Notes: generated from the sequence alone by a model not told the origin. A stretch of 64,000 bases of DNA from WS-7 sp035635575 (GCA_035635575.1 DASQAV010000031.1:7547-71546); one strand, 5' to 3'. Shown: positions 37,501-45,934, numbered from the stretch's first letter. Numbers and translations: made by a program.

Positions 37501-37674
37501 CTGCGCGAGACGCTCGGCGCCGAGGCGGCGCCATCGGATCGCAGAAGAATCCAGGAAGACCTGGGCGCGCTCTGGAATGAAGTGGGGGCCGATGGCGCCA
37601 CGGCGGTCTTCGCGAAGGGGCGCACCCTGTCGCTCGACCGCGCATTCGATCTCGCCATGGAGTCGGTTATGTGA
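34564..37674 (+). CDS. Serine/threonine kinase fused to a STAND-type ATPase and TPR repeats
   Basis: A 1036-residue cytoplasmic signalling protein. GTG 34564 was chosen (GAGGA 5 nt upstream) because the kinase fold begins right after it; the region before it is low-complexity. The Hanks-type kinase (about 10-275) is intact: glycine loop 'GTGGMGVVY', K41, 'HRDIKPAN' with D134, and D152 in 'DFGLAKR'. A NB-ARC-like/LuxR-type P-loop ATPase follows (about 315-610, 'GSGGCGKT' with K347, Walker B 'LLVLDNCEH', 'ATSRQALG'). The last 400 residues are a TPR array. The plan matches PknK/AfsR-like regulators, but there is no C-terminal DNA-binding domain. The target is unknown. Its stop lies close to a promoter for the next gene. 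Confidence 0.93.
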   Translation: MDLTVGTAISRYRIAERLGTGGMGVVYRARDERLGRDVALKLLSVGALDSGSARQRFVREAQLAATLNHPHIVTIYEVEEADGYHFIAMEFVEGETLRARLMRGPLELPDLIRIGADVANALDAAHSLGLIHRDIKPANILLTRAGRAKVADFGLAKRIEGAGEGSSPNAMAPAATVSDLTQAGAVAGTVSYMSPEQTRGDVLDSRSDLFSLGVVLYEAATGRLPFEGPSAFAVIHEIALVEPPSPSRVRPGLARELDSIVLRAMAKDRERRYARGAEMASALRSIAQGAPVAVQPPGGAEAVARVPHNLPLSLTSFVGRQGEMEEVARLLGTARLVTLLGSGGCGKTRLAIQIARNTLEKYPDGVWLVELASLSDPSLAAASVALALGLREESGRPVVETIAEHLAGRSALLVLDNCEHITPTCAALAHTLLAAAPALRILATSRQALGVAGETLWRIPSLSVPDPASTPQPRQVVNRYESVRLFLDRAGAVQPTFTLTDQNAWTVAQICGRLDGIPLAIELAAARVKVLPVAQILSRLEDRFRLLTSGGSAALQRQQTLRAAVDWSYELLEPKEQQLFQRISVFAGGLFLEAAESVCSGDGIGEEEILDLLEHLVDKSLLTPEEGSEGTARYRLLETLRAYGKERLHHASGWEVYVGRHAEFYRALAERAAPELVGAEQASWLNRLQEEHDNLRQAIETAHEKEESPSALSMSASLWRFWWTRGLWQEGNRRISRALELAGDRRDPTRVSALHGSAVLARCLGDYATAHDRIEACISIARETGDREGLAWSLKELGNVAYVKGDHDAAMTAYEESLIHCRAIDDRHGIAGVLHNLGSVALGQEDYARARQLYEESLMLERELGDRTGEAITLNGLGTSARFQGDDAAALSYHEQGLSLQRELGERSGIAYSLGELGLLAANAHDFRRGRTYLVESLVILREMGDRQGIADGLERCAALEFRQNLPERALVLYGASRALRETLGAEAAPSDRRRIQEDLGALWNEVGADGATAVFAKGRTLSLDRAFDLAMESVM

Positions 37675-37680
37675 TACCAT
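37672..37680 (+). promoter_or_regulatory. Extended -10 promoter element
   Basis: TGA-TACCAT overlaps the stop codon of the kinase gene and lies 54 bases before the next start (37734). No good -35 is seen at 17-18 nt. Confidence 0.4.
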
Positions 37681-37733
37681 CCGGCCCAATCAAGAACCCA
37701 CCGTTCCGGGGCGCGGAACAATGTGAGGTACGC

Positions 37734-40700
37734 ATGGCCGCCTGGCTCTGGCACCGCCTCCGTCGCGCCTTCGCTCCCGCCGCGACAGCCTTGTTCCTGA
37801 CCCTGATTCTCCCTACGTTCGCATCCGTCCGTCCCGTCCTTGCCGCGGAGCGCATCAAGATCGCGATCCCACCCGCGGACGGAACCGTGCCACCGGCCCC
37901 CGGGGCCGGAACGGTCGCCCACGCCACGAATGCGGTGACCTCCTACTTCCTCTACCCGGGCGCGTGCGCGGACCGGGCGGCCGGGACCTGGGCTCCGAGG
38001 GCAACGCCGCAAGCCGACTCACTCAATTCGTATCCGAGTGGAACCACGGGGCCGTACGCCGTTCAAGATCTGAGTCTCAAGGAGATCCTCTGGCACGTCT
38101 CGGACAACGACTCATGCGTCACGGGCACGAGCTGTCCCGCCGCCCTCAGCGGCACCCGGATGCTCTGGTGCGGCAAGAACGATCCCGGCTGGGTCGTGCA
38201 ATACGGCTATCCCAACTTCACCTACCAGATTCTCTACTTCGACACCGGTGCTCACGCCGGTCCGACCTACAACCTGACCCTTACCTACAACATCAGCTGC
38301 GAGTTCAACTACGACTTCCTCTACGTCGTGGGTGGCGGCGGCGGCGCGGCCGATCCGTACGGGAACAGCCGCGCGACGCTGGACGGCGTCATCGCGGTGA
38401 ACGGGCACCTCATCGAGTTCACGGGTAGCATCCGGCCGACCTCTCCGAACGCGACGAGTGGAAATACCACGGGCGGTCTCGTCGCGGTCCATGACAATCC
38501 GGGCTCTCCGGCTACCGTGACGGGTGCTTCCTTCGTCATCGACGGCCAAAACCGCGCCCTCTACTTCGTCCTCGTGAGCGATTGCTTCAACTCCAACGAG
38601 GATGGCCTGTGGCCCGAGGGCCACGGCCTCATGCTCGACGACGTCTCCACGAGCGACAACGGCTTGCTCTACAACGAGCAGATCCCGCCGATCGCTCCGG
38701 GTGGCGGTTCGTTGTTCGATACGACCGTCCCACCGGGCGGGGGCATCGTGATCCGAGGAACCGCCGGAGCCCCGATCATCTCGGCACGCGTGGCGCCGGG
38801 CGTTGGAGCGCTCTGGCAGCTGGTGGGGGGAAACAGCCTTCCCACGCCGGACATCTGCTCGCCCAAGAACTCGATGGCGGACCACATCTTCATCGGAGCA
38901 AACGGGGCGTCGTTTCAAACGGTCCCCAACACGGCAACCTCGATCGTGACCTGCACGTTCCCGATTCCTGGTGGAACCGCATCGGTCATCGCGCAGTGGA
39001 ACCAGTACCTGGACCTGCCCGCCTACCAGGGCTATGTGCAGTTCGCGGAGTACCGGTACTACCGCGATGGCTCCTGGTCGTCGTGGAAGAACACCGATGG
39101 CGGCGGGACGCGGCGCGTGGAGGCGTTCCAGGCGTGGGGCGGAGTTCGAGCGGAGCTAGCGGAGGCGGCGCAGGCCGACTCGGTCCAGCTGAGCTACTCC
39201 TTCCGCTGCGTGCGCGAGATCGCGGCGGATCACAATAACTGCGGCGCCGTGTCGTATGGCCTCCTCTACGACGACTTCCGCCTGGAGGTGGTCACCGGCG
39301 TCCCCGCGCCCGTGTTCGGAATCTACCCCGCGTTCCTGGCGCAGTCGACCTTCGTGGACGGCACGATCAACGGAGACGGATGCAACCCGGGTACCGTCGC
39401 CGCGGGTCAGTGTTGGCCGGGCGTTCGCGGAAGCGACGCGGCTCTTACCGCCGCGATTCACGACAACTTCAACAGCCCCCTCGGCGACTCGATCGTGATG
39501 ACCATCAGCTCCGGCCTTCGGAGAAACGGCAAGGGCGTCAACTGGCATTTCGGATTCGACCGATCGGCGGGCGCGGGACTGGTGATCGCGCACACGAATC
39601 CCAATTTCGTCGCGTCGTTCGACGCGCCCCGGGTGATCTATCGGCTCTTCGATCCGGCCTCGAAGTCCTGGAGCCCCTTCGATTCCAGCGAGCTCGACGC
39701 CAACAGCGTGGCGATGTCCGGTACCGATACCTTCCTGATCGATTCGAGATTTCGCATGAACTGGCCTCCGAGGGACCGGGTCGGCTTCTCGCTGCCGGGT
39801 GGGTTCAGCGTGAATGGCAAGACCCTGTACAGCCAGCTCAACTTCCTGCCGCGGGGAACGCGGATCCAGTACTACTTCAAGGCGGTGGACATCAACGGCA
39901 CCACCGTCTACCAGTTCAGCTCCGATCTTCGAGGGCGCGAGGTGGAGGACCTTCCCGTCCTGCCCGGCTCCTCGAATCGCGCGCCCGACGTGGTCGAATT
40001 CGACGTGCTCCCCGGCGCCTACCTGTCAGGACCGGTGGGCACGCAGCTCAACGGGCGCACGAACACGCCCATCCTCAACGTGGACGACGCCTACGGTGTC
40101 TGGAGCTTCGGGGTGGATCCCGTCTCGCAGGCGCTGCGAGCGCTCGGAGTCCGTGCGGACCGGTACCGCCTGCTGCCGGGAACCGAGCAGGGAGGGAACG
40201 TCGGCGGGCACGAGTTCCCGGGAACCCGGCAAGGGCGGCTCGCCAACTATTTCCCCAATTCGCAGGAATACGCGATCCTCGATTCGCTTGCGGTGTGGTA
40301 TCGAATCGTCATCGCCTCCACACACCGGAGCGCCTCGTTCTCCCCGCTCGAGGAGACCGACTCGAAACTACTTCGGGACTGGTGGAGCGCTCCGACCGGC
40401 ACGGACGGTGGAGACCGGTGCATCCTGCTCACCGGGAACGATGTCTTCACAACCCTTCTCGGCGTCTCGGGCGTCCCGCACCCCAACGAGAATGCGCTGG
40501 CCAACTCGACGTTTGGGGTGGCGTCGGCGTCCAATGCATGGAACGGCAACGGTACGATCCCCATGCCCACCATCAAGGATCTGTTCGCGGACCCGGCCGC
40601 CGGCCCCGGGCTCGGTGTGGGGGCCTACAGCTATCCGATCGATGGAGGCTGTCCCGGCCCCGACCGGTTCGATGCGCTCTTCAAGATCGGGAGCGGCGAG

Positions 40701-41363
40701 GTCCAGAACGCCGCGACCTATCCCACGGTTTCCTCCGTGACGAACGTCGCCGGGATCTCCAGCATGACGGAGCGTGAGGTTCTTACCGATCACGACCGGA
40801 ACAAGGCGCTGGGGTATGGGTTCTCGATCCAGTTCATCCGCCAGGGAGGCCTGAACCTGGTCGATACGCGCGCCCAAGTTCTCTACAAGTTCCTGACCAG
40901 CTGCCGCGGGCCGCGGGGGGTTTCGGACACCGCATCCTGCTGGCCGTGCCCGACGGACGCGAACAAGTACTCGAACTGGGCGACCTCGATCATGTTCCAG
41001 ACCGGTACGTATGGGCCGCTCTATGCGATGCAGGACGCGACGCGCGTGCTGACGGCCACGGACCCCACGCCGCCGCCGGCGTTCGCCGACGCGCTCCAGC
41101 AGAACCGACCCAACCCCTTCAATCCGGAAACGGTGATTCCGTACAGCATCTCCTCGCCCGGGCGCGTCTCGGTGCGGGTGTTCGACGTGCGCGGCCGGCT
41201 GGTCCGGACCCTCGTCGATGCGTGGATGCCGACCGGGGTGCACGTGGCGCGCTGGAACGGAGCGGTGGATTCGGGCGGGAAATCCGCGAGCGGCGTCTAT
41301 TTCTACGTGATCACGTATCCGGACGGGCACATCCTGTCCAGGAAGATGACGATTCTCCGCTAG
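37734..41363 (+). CDS. Large secreted protein with FlgD-like C-terminal domain, unknown function
   Basis: A 1209-residue exported protein. The ATG at 37734 has GAGG 6 nt upstream and a signal peptide ending near 'VRPVLAAE'. Most of the protein is beta-rich and unrecognised: a region with 'WHVSDNDSCVTG' and 'YDTGAHAGPTYN'-type strands (about 60-300), a lectin-like middle ('YVQFAEYRYYRDGSWSSW') and a C-terminal half with 'VDDAYGVWSFGVDP' and 'LLTGNDV', which recalls the peptidase/GATase-like 'FlgD-type cargo' proteins of Eisenbacteria. It ends 'QNRPNPFNPET...' and the FlgD-like module 'SGVYFYVI...KMTILR'. It contains many Cys residues, suggesting disulphides. A catalytic role cannot be assigned. 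Confidence 0.75.
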   Translation: MAAWLWHRLRRAFAPAATALFLTLILPTFASVRPVLAAERIKIAIPPADGTVPPAPGAGTVAHATNAVTSYFLYPGACADRAAGTWAPRATPQADSLNSYPSGTTGPYAVQDLSLKEILWHVSDNDSCVTGTSCPAALSGTRMLWCGKNDPGWVVQYGYPNFTYQILYFDTGAHAGPTYNLTLTYNISCEFNYDFLYVVGGGGGAADPYGNSRATLDGVIAVNGHLIEFTGSIRPTSPNATSGNTTGGLVAVHDNPGSPATVTGASFVIDGQNRALYFVLVSDCFNSNEDGLWPEGHGLMLDDVSTSDNGLLYNEQIPPIAPGGGSLFDTTVPPGGGIVIRGTAGAPIISARVAPGVGALWQLVGGNSLPTPDICSPKNSMADHIFIGANGASFQTVPNTATSIVTCTFPIPGGTASVIAQWNQYLDLPAYQGYVQFAEYRYYRDGSWSSWKNTDGGGTRRVEAFQAWGGVRAELAEAAQADSVQLSYSFRCVREIAADHNNCGAVSYGLLYDDFRLEVVTGVPAPVFGIYPAFLAQSTFVDGTINGDGCNPGTVAAGQCWPGVRGSDAALTAAIHDNFNSPLGDSIVMTISSGLRRNGKGVNWHFGFDRSAGAGLVIAHTNPNFVASFDAPRVIYRLFDPASKSWSPFDSSELDANSVAMSGTDTFLIDSRFRMNWPPRDRVGFSLPGGFSVNGKTLYSQLNFLPRGTRIQYYFKAVDINGTTVYQFSSDLRGREVEDLPVLPGSSNRAPDVVEFDVLPGAYLSGPVGTQLNGRTNTPILNVDDAYGVWSFGVDPVSQALRALGVRADRYRLLPGTEQGGNVGGHEFPGTRQGRLANYFPNSQEYAILDSLAVWYRIVIASTHRSASFSPLEETDSKLLRDWWSAPTGTDGGDRCILLTGNDVFTTLLGVSGVPHPNENALANSTFGVASASNAWNGNGTIPMPTIKDLFADPAAGPGLGVGAYSYPIDGGCPGPDRFDALFKIGSGEVQNAATYPTVSSVTNVAGISSMTEREVLTDHDRNKALGYGFSIQFIRQGGLNLVDTRAQVLYKFLTSCRGPRGVSDTASCWPCPTDANKYSNWATSIMFQTGTYGPLYAMQDATRVLTATDPTPPPAFADALQQNRPNPFNPETVIPYSISSPGRVSVRVFDVRGRLVRTLVDAWMPTGVHVARWNGAVDSGGKSASGVYFYVITYPDGHILSRKMTILR

Positions 41364-41398
41364 CGCTCCCTGCCTGAATCCAACGATCCTCTGTCCTC

Positions 41399-42640
41399 AT
41401 GAGAGATGACCGTCCGCCGGTCGTCGTGATCGGCGCCGGCGCGGCCGGGTTCCTGGCCGCGATCTTCGCCGCCCGCGGGGCGCCACGAGTCCTCCTGCTC
41501 GAGCGAACGCGCGACGGCGGCCGGAAGATCCTCATGAGCGGCGGCGGCCGCTGCAACGTGCTTCCCTCGAAGCTCGAGCCCGCGCGCTTCGTCACGGGCT
41601 CCTCCCCGAACACCCTCAAGAAGATGCTCCTGAGCTGGCCGCTTCCGGAGCAGCGCCGGTTCTTCGAGGAGACCCTGGGAATTCCGCTCCAGCTCGAGGA
41701 GGAAACGGGGAAGCTCTTCCCGGTCTCCAACAAGGCGCACGACGTGCGCGACGGGCTCAGAGCCCTCGCGGAGCACAGCGGCGTCGAGATGCGCTTCGAG
41801 GCGCGCGTCACCGGCGTCCAGGCGGGTTCCGACGGCGGCGCGCCCTGGCGAATCATTCTCGAGAGCGGCTCCGCCATTCCGGCCTCCTCCGTCATCGTGG
41901 CGTCAGGCGGCCTTTCCGTTCCGGCGACCGGAAGCGACGGCACCGGGATCGACATCGTTCGCGGCCTCGGGCACACGATCCACGACACCTATGCCGCGCT
42001 GACGCCGCTCACCGCGAGCCCGCACCGCTACGCCGCCCTGACGGGAATCTCCCTCCCGGTGACCCTCGAGGCGCCCGGTCGCACGCGCGCCCTCGTCACG
42101 CGCGGAGGATTCCTCTTCACGCACAAGGGATACAGCGGGCCCACCGTGCTCGACGTCTCGCATCTGGCCGTTCTCTCGCGGCTGCGAGGAGAGCCGCCCC
42201 AGAAGCTCTACGTTCGGTGGACCGGCCTCGACGCTCCGGCGTGGGAGCGGCTCCTGCGCGAGACCGAAGGCACGATGCTCGGCGCGCTCCGGGAGCTCAT
42301 GCCGGCGCGCCTGGCGGAGGCGCTCCTCGAGGACGCGCGGGTGGAGGGAAGCACCACGCGGTCGCGCCTCACGCGCGAGGAACGGACACGCCTCGTGACG
42401 GCGCTGACGCGTCATCCGCTCCACTGGACGGGGCACGAGGGCTACAAGCGCGCGGAGGTGACCGGAGGCGGCGTGGCGCTCGGGGAGGTCGATCCCCGCA
42501 CGATGGAAAGCCGGCTTCGGCCCGGTCTCTTTCTCTGCGGGGAGATCCTGGACGCGTTCGGGCCCATCGGAGGGCACAACTTCTCCTGGGCGTGGGCCAC
42601 CGGGCGCGCGGCGGGCATCGGGGCGGCGATCCAGGTATAA
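41399..42640 (+). CDS. BaiN/HI0933-family FAD-dependent oxidoreductase
   Basis: A 413-residue cytoplasmic flavoprotein. The FAD-binding Rossmann motif 'VVVIGAGAAGFLAAIFAA' begins near residue 9, followed by 'RKILMSGGGRCN', the diagnostic motif of the HI0933/BaiN family (usually 'GRKILxSGGGRCNxTN'; here 'NVLPS' replaces 'NVTN'). A middle barrel domain (about 190-330) and a C-terminal 'FLCGEILDAFGPIGGHNFSWAWATG' type ending close the fold. The family includes BaiN, a bile-acid dehydrogenase-type reductase, but most members have unknown substrates. It is 35 nt after the large secreted protein gene and its stop overlaps a consensus -10 box for the cytochrome gene. Confidence 0.93.
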   Translation: MRDDRPPVVVIGAGAAGFLAAIFAARGAPRVLLLERTRDGGRKILMSGGGRCNVLPSKLEPARFVTGSSPNTLKKMLLSWPLPEQRRFFEETLGIPLQLEEETGKLFPVSNKAHDVRDGLRALAEHSGVEMRFEARVTGVQAGSDGGAPWRIILESGSAIPASSVIVASGGLSVPATGSDGTGIDIVRGLGHTIHDTYAALTPLTASPHRYAALTGISLPVTLEAPGRTRALVTRGGFLFTHKGYSGPTVLDVSHLAVLSRLRGEPPQKLYVRWTGLDAPAWERLLRETEGTMLGALRELMPARLAEALLEDARVEGSTTRSRLTREERTRLVTALTRHPLHWTGHEGYKRAEVTGGGVALGEVDPRTMESRLRPGLFLCGEILDAFGPIGGHNFSWAWATGRAAGIGAAIQV

Positions 42641-42641
42641 T
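42636..42641 (+). promoter_or_regulatory. Consensus -10 box upstream of the cytochrome operon
   Basis: A perfect TATAAT overlaps the stop codon (TAA) of the flavoprotein gene and lies 30 bases before the cytochrome start. The -35 region is GC-rich and poor. Confidence 0.45.
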
Positions 42642-42671
42642 CCGCGCTCCTCGTGCCGGAAAGGAGCCGCG

Positions 42672-43445
42672 ATGACCTCGAGCCTTCGTGTTCGAATCGC
42701 CGGAACCGTCCTCATCCTCCTCACGCTCACCGGTGTCCTTGCCCGGACGGGGCAGGCGCAACCCCGATTCGAATGGCCCGACCGGGCGAAGAACCTCAAG
42801 GTGCTTCCCAAGGACCTCGCAAAGGAAAAGCTCCAGGCCACGATGGTCGGCTTCACGCGATCGCTCGGCGTTCGCTGCCCCTTCTGCCACGTGGGGCAGG
42901 AGGGACAGCCGCTTACCACCTTCGACTTCGCCTCCGATCAGAAACCCATGAAGCAGGTCGCGCGCGGGATGATGAAGCTGGTGAAAAAGACCAACGAGGA
43001 CATCCGGAAGATGAACATCCCGGAGCCCCGGCACGTGGAGGTCCAGTGCGTGACCTGCCATCGCGGGCGGCCCCGGCCGTTCACGCTGGCGGACGATCTG
43101 GCGTACGTGTACGGGAGCGCCGGGATCGACAGCACCGTGGCGCGCTACACGATGCTCCGCGAGCGGTTCTACGGGGCGGGCTCCTACGACTTCTCCGAGC
43201 GCAGTCTCAATGAGTTCGGAAGCAATCTTCTCGTTGAGGGGCACCCCGCGGACGCGGTCCGCATCTTCCAGCTCAACGTGGAACAGAACCCCAATTCTTC
43301 GTTCGCGTACGCGAGCCTGGGCGATGCCTACGCGGCCTCGGGGCAAAAAGAGCCCGCGATCCAGGCCTACGAGAAGGCGGTCCAGCTGGACCCGAGGAAT
43401 CGGGAAGCGGATCAGAAACTCAAGAGCTTGCGCGAGGGGAAGTAG
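42672..43445 (+). CDS. Di-heme c-type cytochrome with TPR tail
   Basis: A 257-residue periplasmic cytochrome. AAAGGAG lies 6 nt before the ATG, and a signal peptide ends 'TGQAQP'. Two heme c sites are present: CPFCH (69-73) and CVTCH (126-130), spaced as in the photosynthetic-reaction-centre cytochrome-like family (CytoC_RC) seen in non-photosynthetic Acidobacteria, Gemmatimonadetes and Eisenbacteria. The C-terminal 70 residues form about two TPR motifs ('SSFAYASLGDAYAASGQ', 'PAIQAYEKAVQLDP'). It probably carries electrons from the periplasm to a terminal oxidase. It heads a cluster with a small membrane protein and a PQQ-type dehydrogenase, a sensible electron donor. Confidence 0.92.
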   Translation: MTSSLRVRIAGTVLILLTLTGVLARTGQAQPRFEWPDRAKNLKVLPKDLAKEKLQATMVGFTRSLGVRCPFCHVGQEGQPLTTFDFASDQKPMKQVARGMMKLVKKTNEDIRKMNIPEPRHVEVQCVTCHRGRPRPFTLADDLAYVYGSAGIDSTVARYTMLRERFYGAGSYDFSERSLNEFGSNLLVEGHPADAVRIFQLNVEQNPNSSFAYASLGDAYAASGQKEPAIQAYEKAVQLDPRNREADQKLKSLREGK

Positions 43446-43477
43446 CGCGCGAAGACGGAACGGATCAGAATCGAGGC

Positions 43478-43777
43478 ATGAACCTCGACGCCATTCCCCA
43501 GAGCACCCGGGTCCGGATCGCCCGGCTGCTCGCGGTCGCCGCGGATGGGATCCAGATCGTCGCCGTGCCGGCGTTCTTCAGCGGCGCGGCCTCGCCCCTG
43601 AACGACGCGCTGGATCTCGTGGTGGGAGTCACCCTGGTGCTGCTCTTGGGGTGGCACGTGGCGTTCCTCCCGACGTTCCTCACGGAGCTGGTTCCGTTCG
43701 TGGATATCTTTCCCACCTGGACGGCCGCGGTGTTCTTCGTGACCCGCGGCGGGAAACGAGAAGGAGGCCCGACATGA
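43478..43777 (+). CDS. Small membrane protein of unknown function
   Basis: A 99-residue protein with about three hydrophobic segments ('LLAVAADGIQIVAVPAFF', 'DALDLVVGVTLVLLLGWHVA', 'FVDIFPTWTAAVFFV'). The last codons overlap the start of the dehydrogenase gene (ATGA), so it is translationally coupled to it. It is similar to small uncharacterised membrane proteins seen widely in Acidobacteria-like genomes, and I know no function. A membrane anchor or assembly factor for the dehydrogenase/cytochrome pair is inference from position. Confidence 0.75.
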   Translation: MNLDAIPQSTRVRIARLLAVAADGIQIVAVPAFFSGAASPLNDALDLVVGVTLVLLLGWHVAFLPTFLTELVPFVDIFPTWTAAVFFVTRGGKREGGPT

Positions 43778-45918
43778 CCCGATTTCTCCTAGCACTCCTC
43801 CTCCTCGGGCTCGCGCCGCGTGAGGCCCGCTCCGAGACACCGCTCACCACGGTGCGTGTGGCGCAGGGCCTCAGCCTTCCGCTCTTCGTCACGGCTCCGC
43901 CCGGGGACACCTCGCGCGTCTTCATCGTCGAGCAGCGTGGACCGGATCAGCGCGGCCGGATCAAGATCTTGAAGAACGGCGTGGTGCTGAGCACGCCCTT
44001 CCTCACGACGGATCCGCTCTCTCCGGGCAACGAGCAGGGGCTCCTGGGGCTGGCGTTCGCGCCGGACTACGCGACCAGCGGGCGGTTCTACATCAACTAC
44101 ACCGATTCCAACGGCATGGTCCGGATCGCGCGTTACACCGTCTCGGCGGATCCGGACGTCGCGAATGCCGCAGGAACGGTGATTCTCTCCATCTACCACC
44201 CGTTCACGAATCACAACGGCGGGTGGGTGGGATTCGGGCCCGATGGATTTCTCTATTCCGCCGAGGGAGACGGCGGGAGCGGGGGCGACCCGGGCGACCG
44301 GGCTCAGAACGTGGACAGCCTGCTCGGGAAGATGCTGCGCATCGACGTGAGCGGCACCTCCTACACGATTCCGCCGGGGAATCCCTTCGCGGGGGCGACG
44401 CCGGGCCGTGATGAGATCTGGGCATTCGGTCTCCGGAATCCCTGGCGTCCCAGCTTCGACCGCCGGACCGGAGATTTCGTGATCGCGGACGTGGGGCAGG
44501 ATCGCATCGAGGAGGTGAACTTCGCGGCGGCAGGAACGGGCGCCGGCGCGAACTATGGATGGCGGTGCTTCGAGGGATCGCTCGCGTTCAGCTCGAGCGC
44601 CACCACGCCGTGCGGCTCCTGCACCGTTCCCGCGTGCACCGTCTTCCCGGTGCACGAATACGATCACACGCTGGGACGATGCTCCATCACCGGCGGGTAC
44701 GTGTACCGCGGCTGCGCGATCCCCGACCTGAACGGCCAGTACTTCTTCGGGGACTACTGCGGAAAGCAGATCTACACGGGGCGCTTCCAGAGCGGCACGT
44801 TCACGGGACTCCGCGAGCGCACCGCGGATCTGGCTCCCGGGGGCGGACTGACCATCGGGAACATCACCAGCTTCGGCGAGGATGCGCGCGGCGAGCTCTA
44901 CATCTGCGATCAGGGCGGTCAGGTGTTCAAGATCGTCCCGAAGGCTCCACTTCTGGAATCGGACATGCCCGCGCTTCGCTCGCGGACGGCCCTCGGGGAC
45001 ACGCTGGGGTCGACGTCGCCCGGCAACGCGCTCCTCACCGGCGTGACCCCGTTCGCCGACCCGGGAAGCCGGATCCGCGGCATCGGTTTTCTCGAGAACG
45101 TCATTCTCCGCGATTGCAGCGACATTTCCGGAGGCTGCCTCACGGCGCACGCCCGCCTCGATCCCTTCGATATCGAGCTCCGTGCATGCGTGGACTCCGC
45201 GGCCGCCACGCTGACGCGCCGGTTCGTGTTCACGAATACGGCCGCCTCCTCGAGTCCGCTCGCCTACGTCGACGTGGTCACGCCTCGCCTTCGAGGCGAG
45301 CCCAACAGCTCGGTCGTCGCGTCGCCGGGAAGCTCGGGGAACACCGCCGTGCTCGTGCAGTCCAATGCCATCGCACCGGACCGCTGGATCGTGCATTCCG
45401 GATCGGGATCGGCGGGCGTGACGACGAGCGCGGACGTGGACACCATCTCGGAGCTCACGGCCCGCGTCGCGGCGGATCAGCCCTTCGGCGGAGACGGATC
45501 GGCGGGACCGGCGGACGTGGGGATGGCGCTCGGGTTCGATTTCGGATCCGTTGCGCCGGCCGTCCCCGAGACCGTCACCGTCGTGACCCGGCTCACGGCC
45601 GTCGCTCCCACCGGGGTGGCGCAGGGCGCGCCGCTTCCGCCGCGCGGCGAGCTCCGGATCCTGAGCCGTGTTCCCTTCGAGGGAACTCTGCGGCTGGAGA
45701 TGGCGCTGGCGTCCAGGGGCCGGTTCTCTCTGGAGGTCTTCGATCCGGCCGGACGCCGCGTCCGCACGCTGGAGCGCGGGGACGTGCCCGCGGGGAGAAG
45801 GGCCGTCTCGTGGGATGGCAGGCTGGAATCCGGGAAGAACGCGCCTTCCGGCGTCTACTTCATCAAGCTCCGCATGGAAGCGGGCTCACTCACGAAGCGC
45901 GTCGTTCTCCTCCGCTGA
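43774..45918 (+). CDS. PQQ-type soluble sugar (aldose) dehydrogenase-like protein with FlgD-like C-terminal domain
   Basis: A 714-residue exported protein. AAGGAGG lies 6 nt before the ATG at 43774, and the signal peptide ends 'REARSET'. Residues 25-390 form the six-bladed propeller of the GSDH/YliI-like aldose dehydrogenase family: 'QGLLGLAFAPDYATSGRFYI', 'NHNGGWVGFGPDGFLYSAEG' with the catalytic-type His, and 'DEIWAFGLRNPWRPSFD', 'DVGQDRIEEVNF'. Such enzymes oxidise sugars with PQQ in the periplasm. A beta-rich linker of about 230 residues follows, then the FlgD-like module 'SGVYFIKL...KRVVLLR'. It directly follows a cytochrome and a membrane protein, suggesting a secreted oxidation unit. 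PQQ synthesis genes are not here. Confidence 0.9.
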   Translation: MTRFLLALLLLGLAPREARSETPLTTVRVAQGLSLPLFVTAPPGDTSRVFIVEQRGPDQRGRIKILKNGVVLSTPFLTTDPLSPGNEQGLLGLAFAPDYATSGRFYINYTDSNGMVRIARYTVSADPDVANAAGTVILSIYHPFTNHNGGWVGFGPDGFLYSAEGDGGSGGDPGDRAQNVDSLLGKMLRIDVSGTSYTIPPGNPFAGATPGRDEIWAFGLRNPWRPSFDRRTGDFVIADVGQDRIEEVNFAAAGTGAGANYGWRCFEGSLAFSSSATTPCGSCTVPACTVFPVHEYDHTLGRCSITGGYVYRGCAIPDLNGQYFFGDYCGKQIYTGRFQSGTFTGLRERTADLAPGGGLTIGNITSFGEDARGELYICDQGGQVFKIVPKAPLLESDMPALRSRTALGDTLGSTSPGNALLTGVTPFADPGSRIRGIGFLENVILRDCSDISGGCLTAHARLDPFDIELRACVDSAAATLTRRFVFTNTAASSSPLAYVDVVTPRLRGEPNSSVVASPGSSGNTAVLVQSNAIAPDRWIVHSGSGSAGVTTSADVDTISELTARVAADQPFGGDGSAGPADVGMALGFDFGSVAPAVPETVTVVTRLTAVAPTGVAQGAPLPPRGELRILSRVPFEGTLRLEMALASRGRFSLEVFDPAGRRVRTLERGDVPAGRRAVSWDGRLESGKNAPSGVYFIKLRMEAGSLTKRVVLLR

Positions 45919-45934
45919 CCCGCGCTTACGCGGG
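45919..45934. terminator. Short hairpin at a convergent junction
   Basis: CCCGCG / CGCGGG with a CTTA loop fills the 7-nt gap between two convergent genes and runs into the end of the PspC gene. There is no T-run on either side, so its action as a terminator is uncertain. Confidence 0.3.

Noticed and set aside
34564..37674. Anti-phage STAND (Avs-like) defence protein
   Set aside because: The ATPase is NB-ARC/LuxR-like but the protein has a Hanks kinase and TPRs, with no nuclease effector and no other defence gene nearby.
43210..43773. N-terminal extension of the PQQ dehydrogenase frame
   Set aside because: It overlaps the cytochrome and small membrane protein genes and has low-complexity content; the ATG at 43774 has a strong ribosome site and signal peptide.
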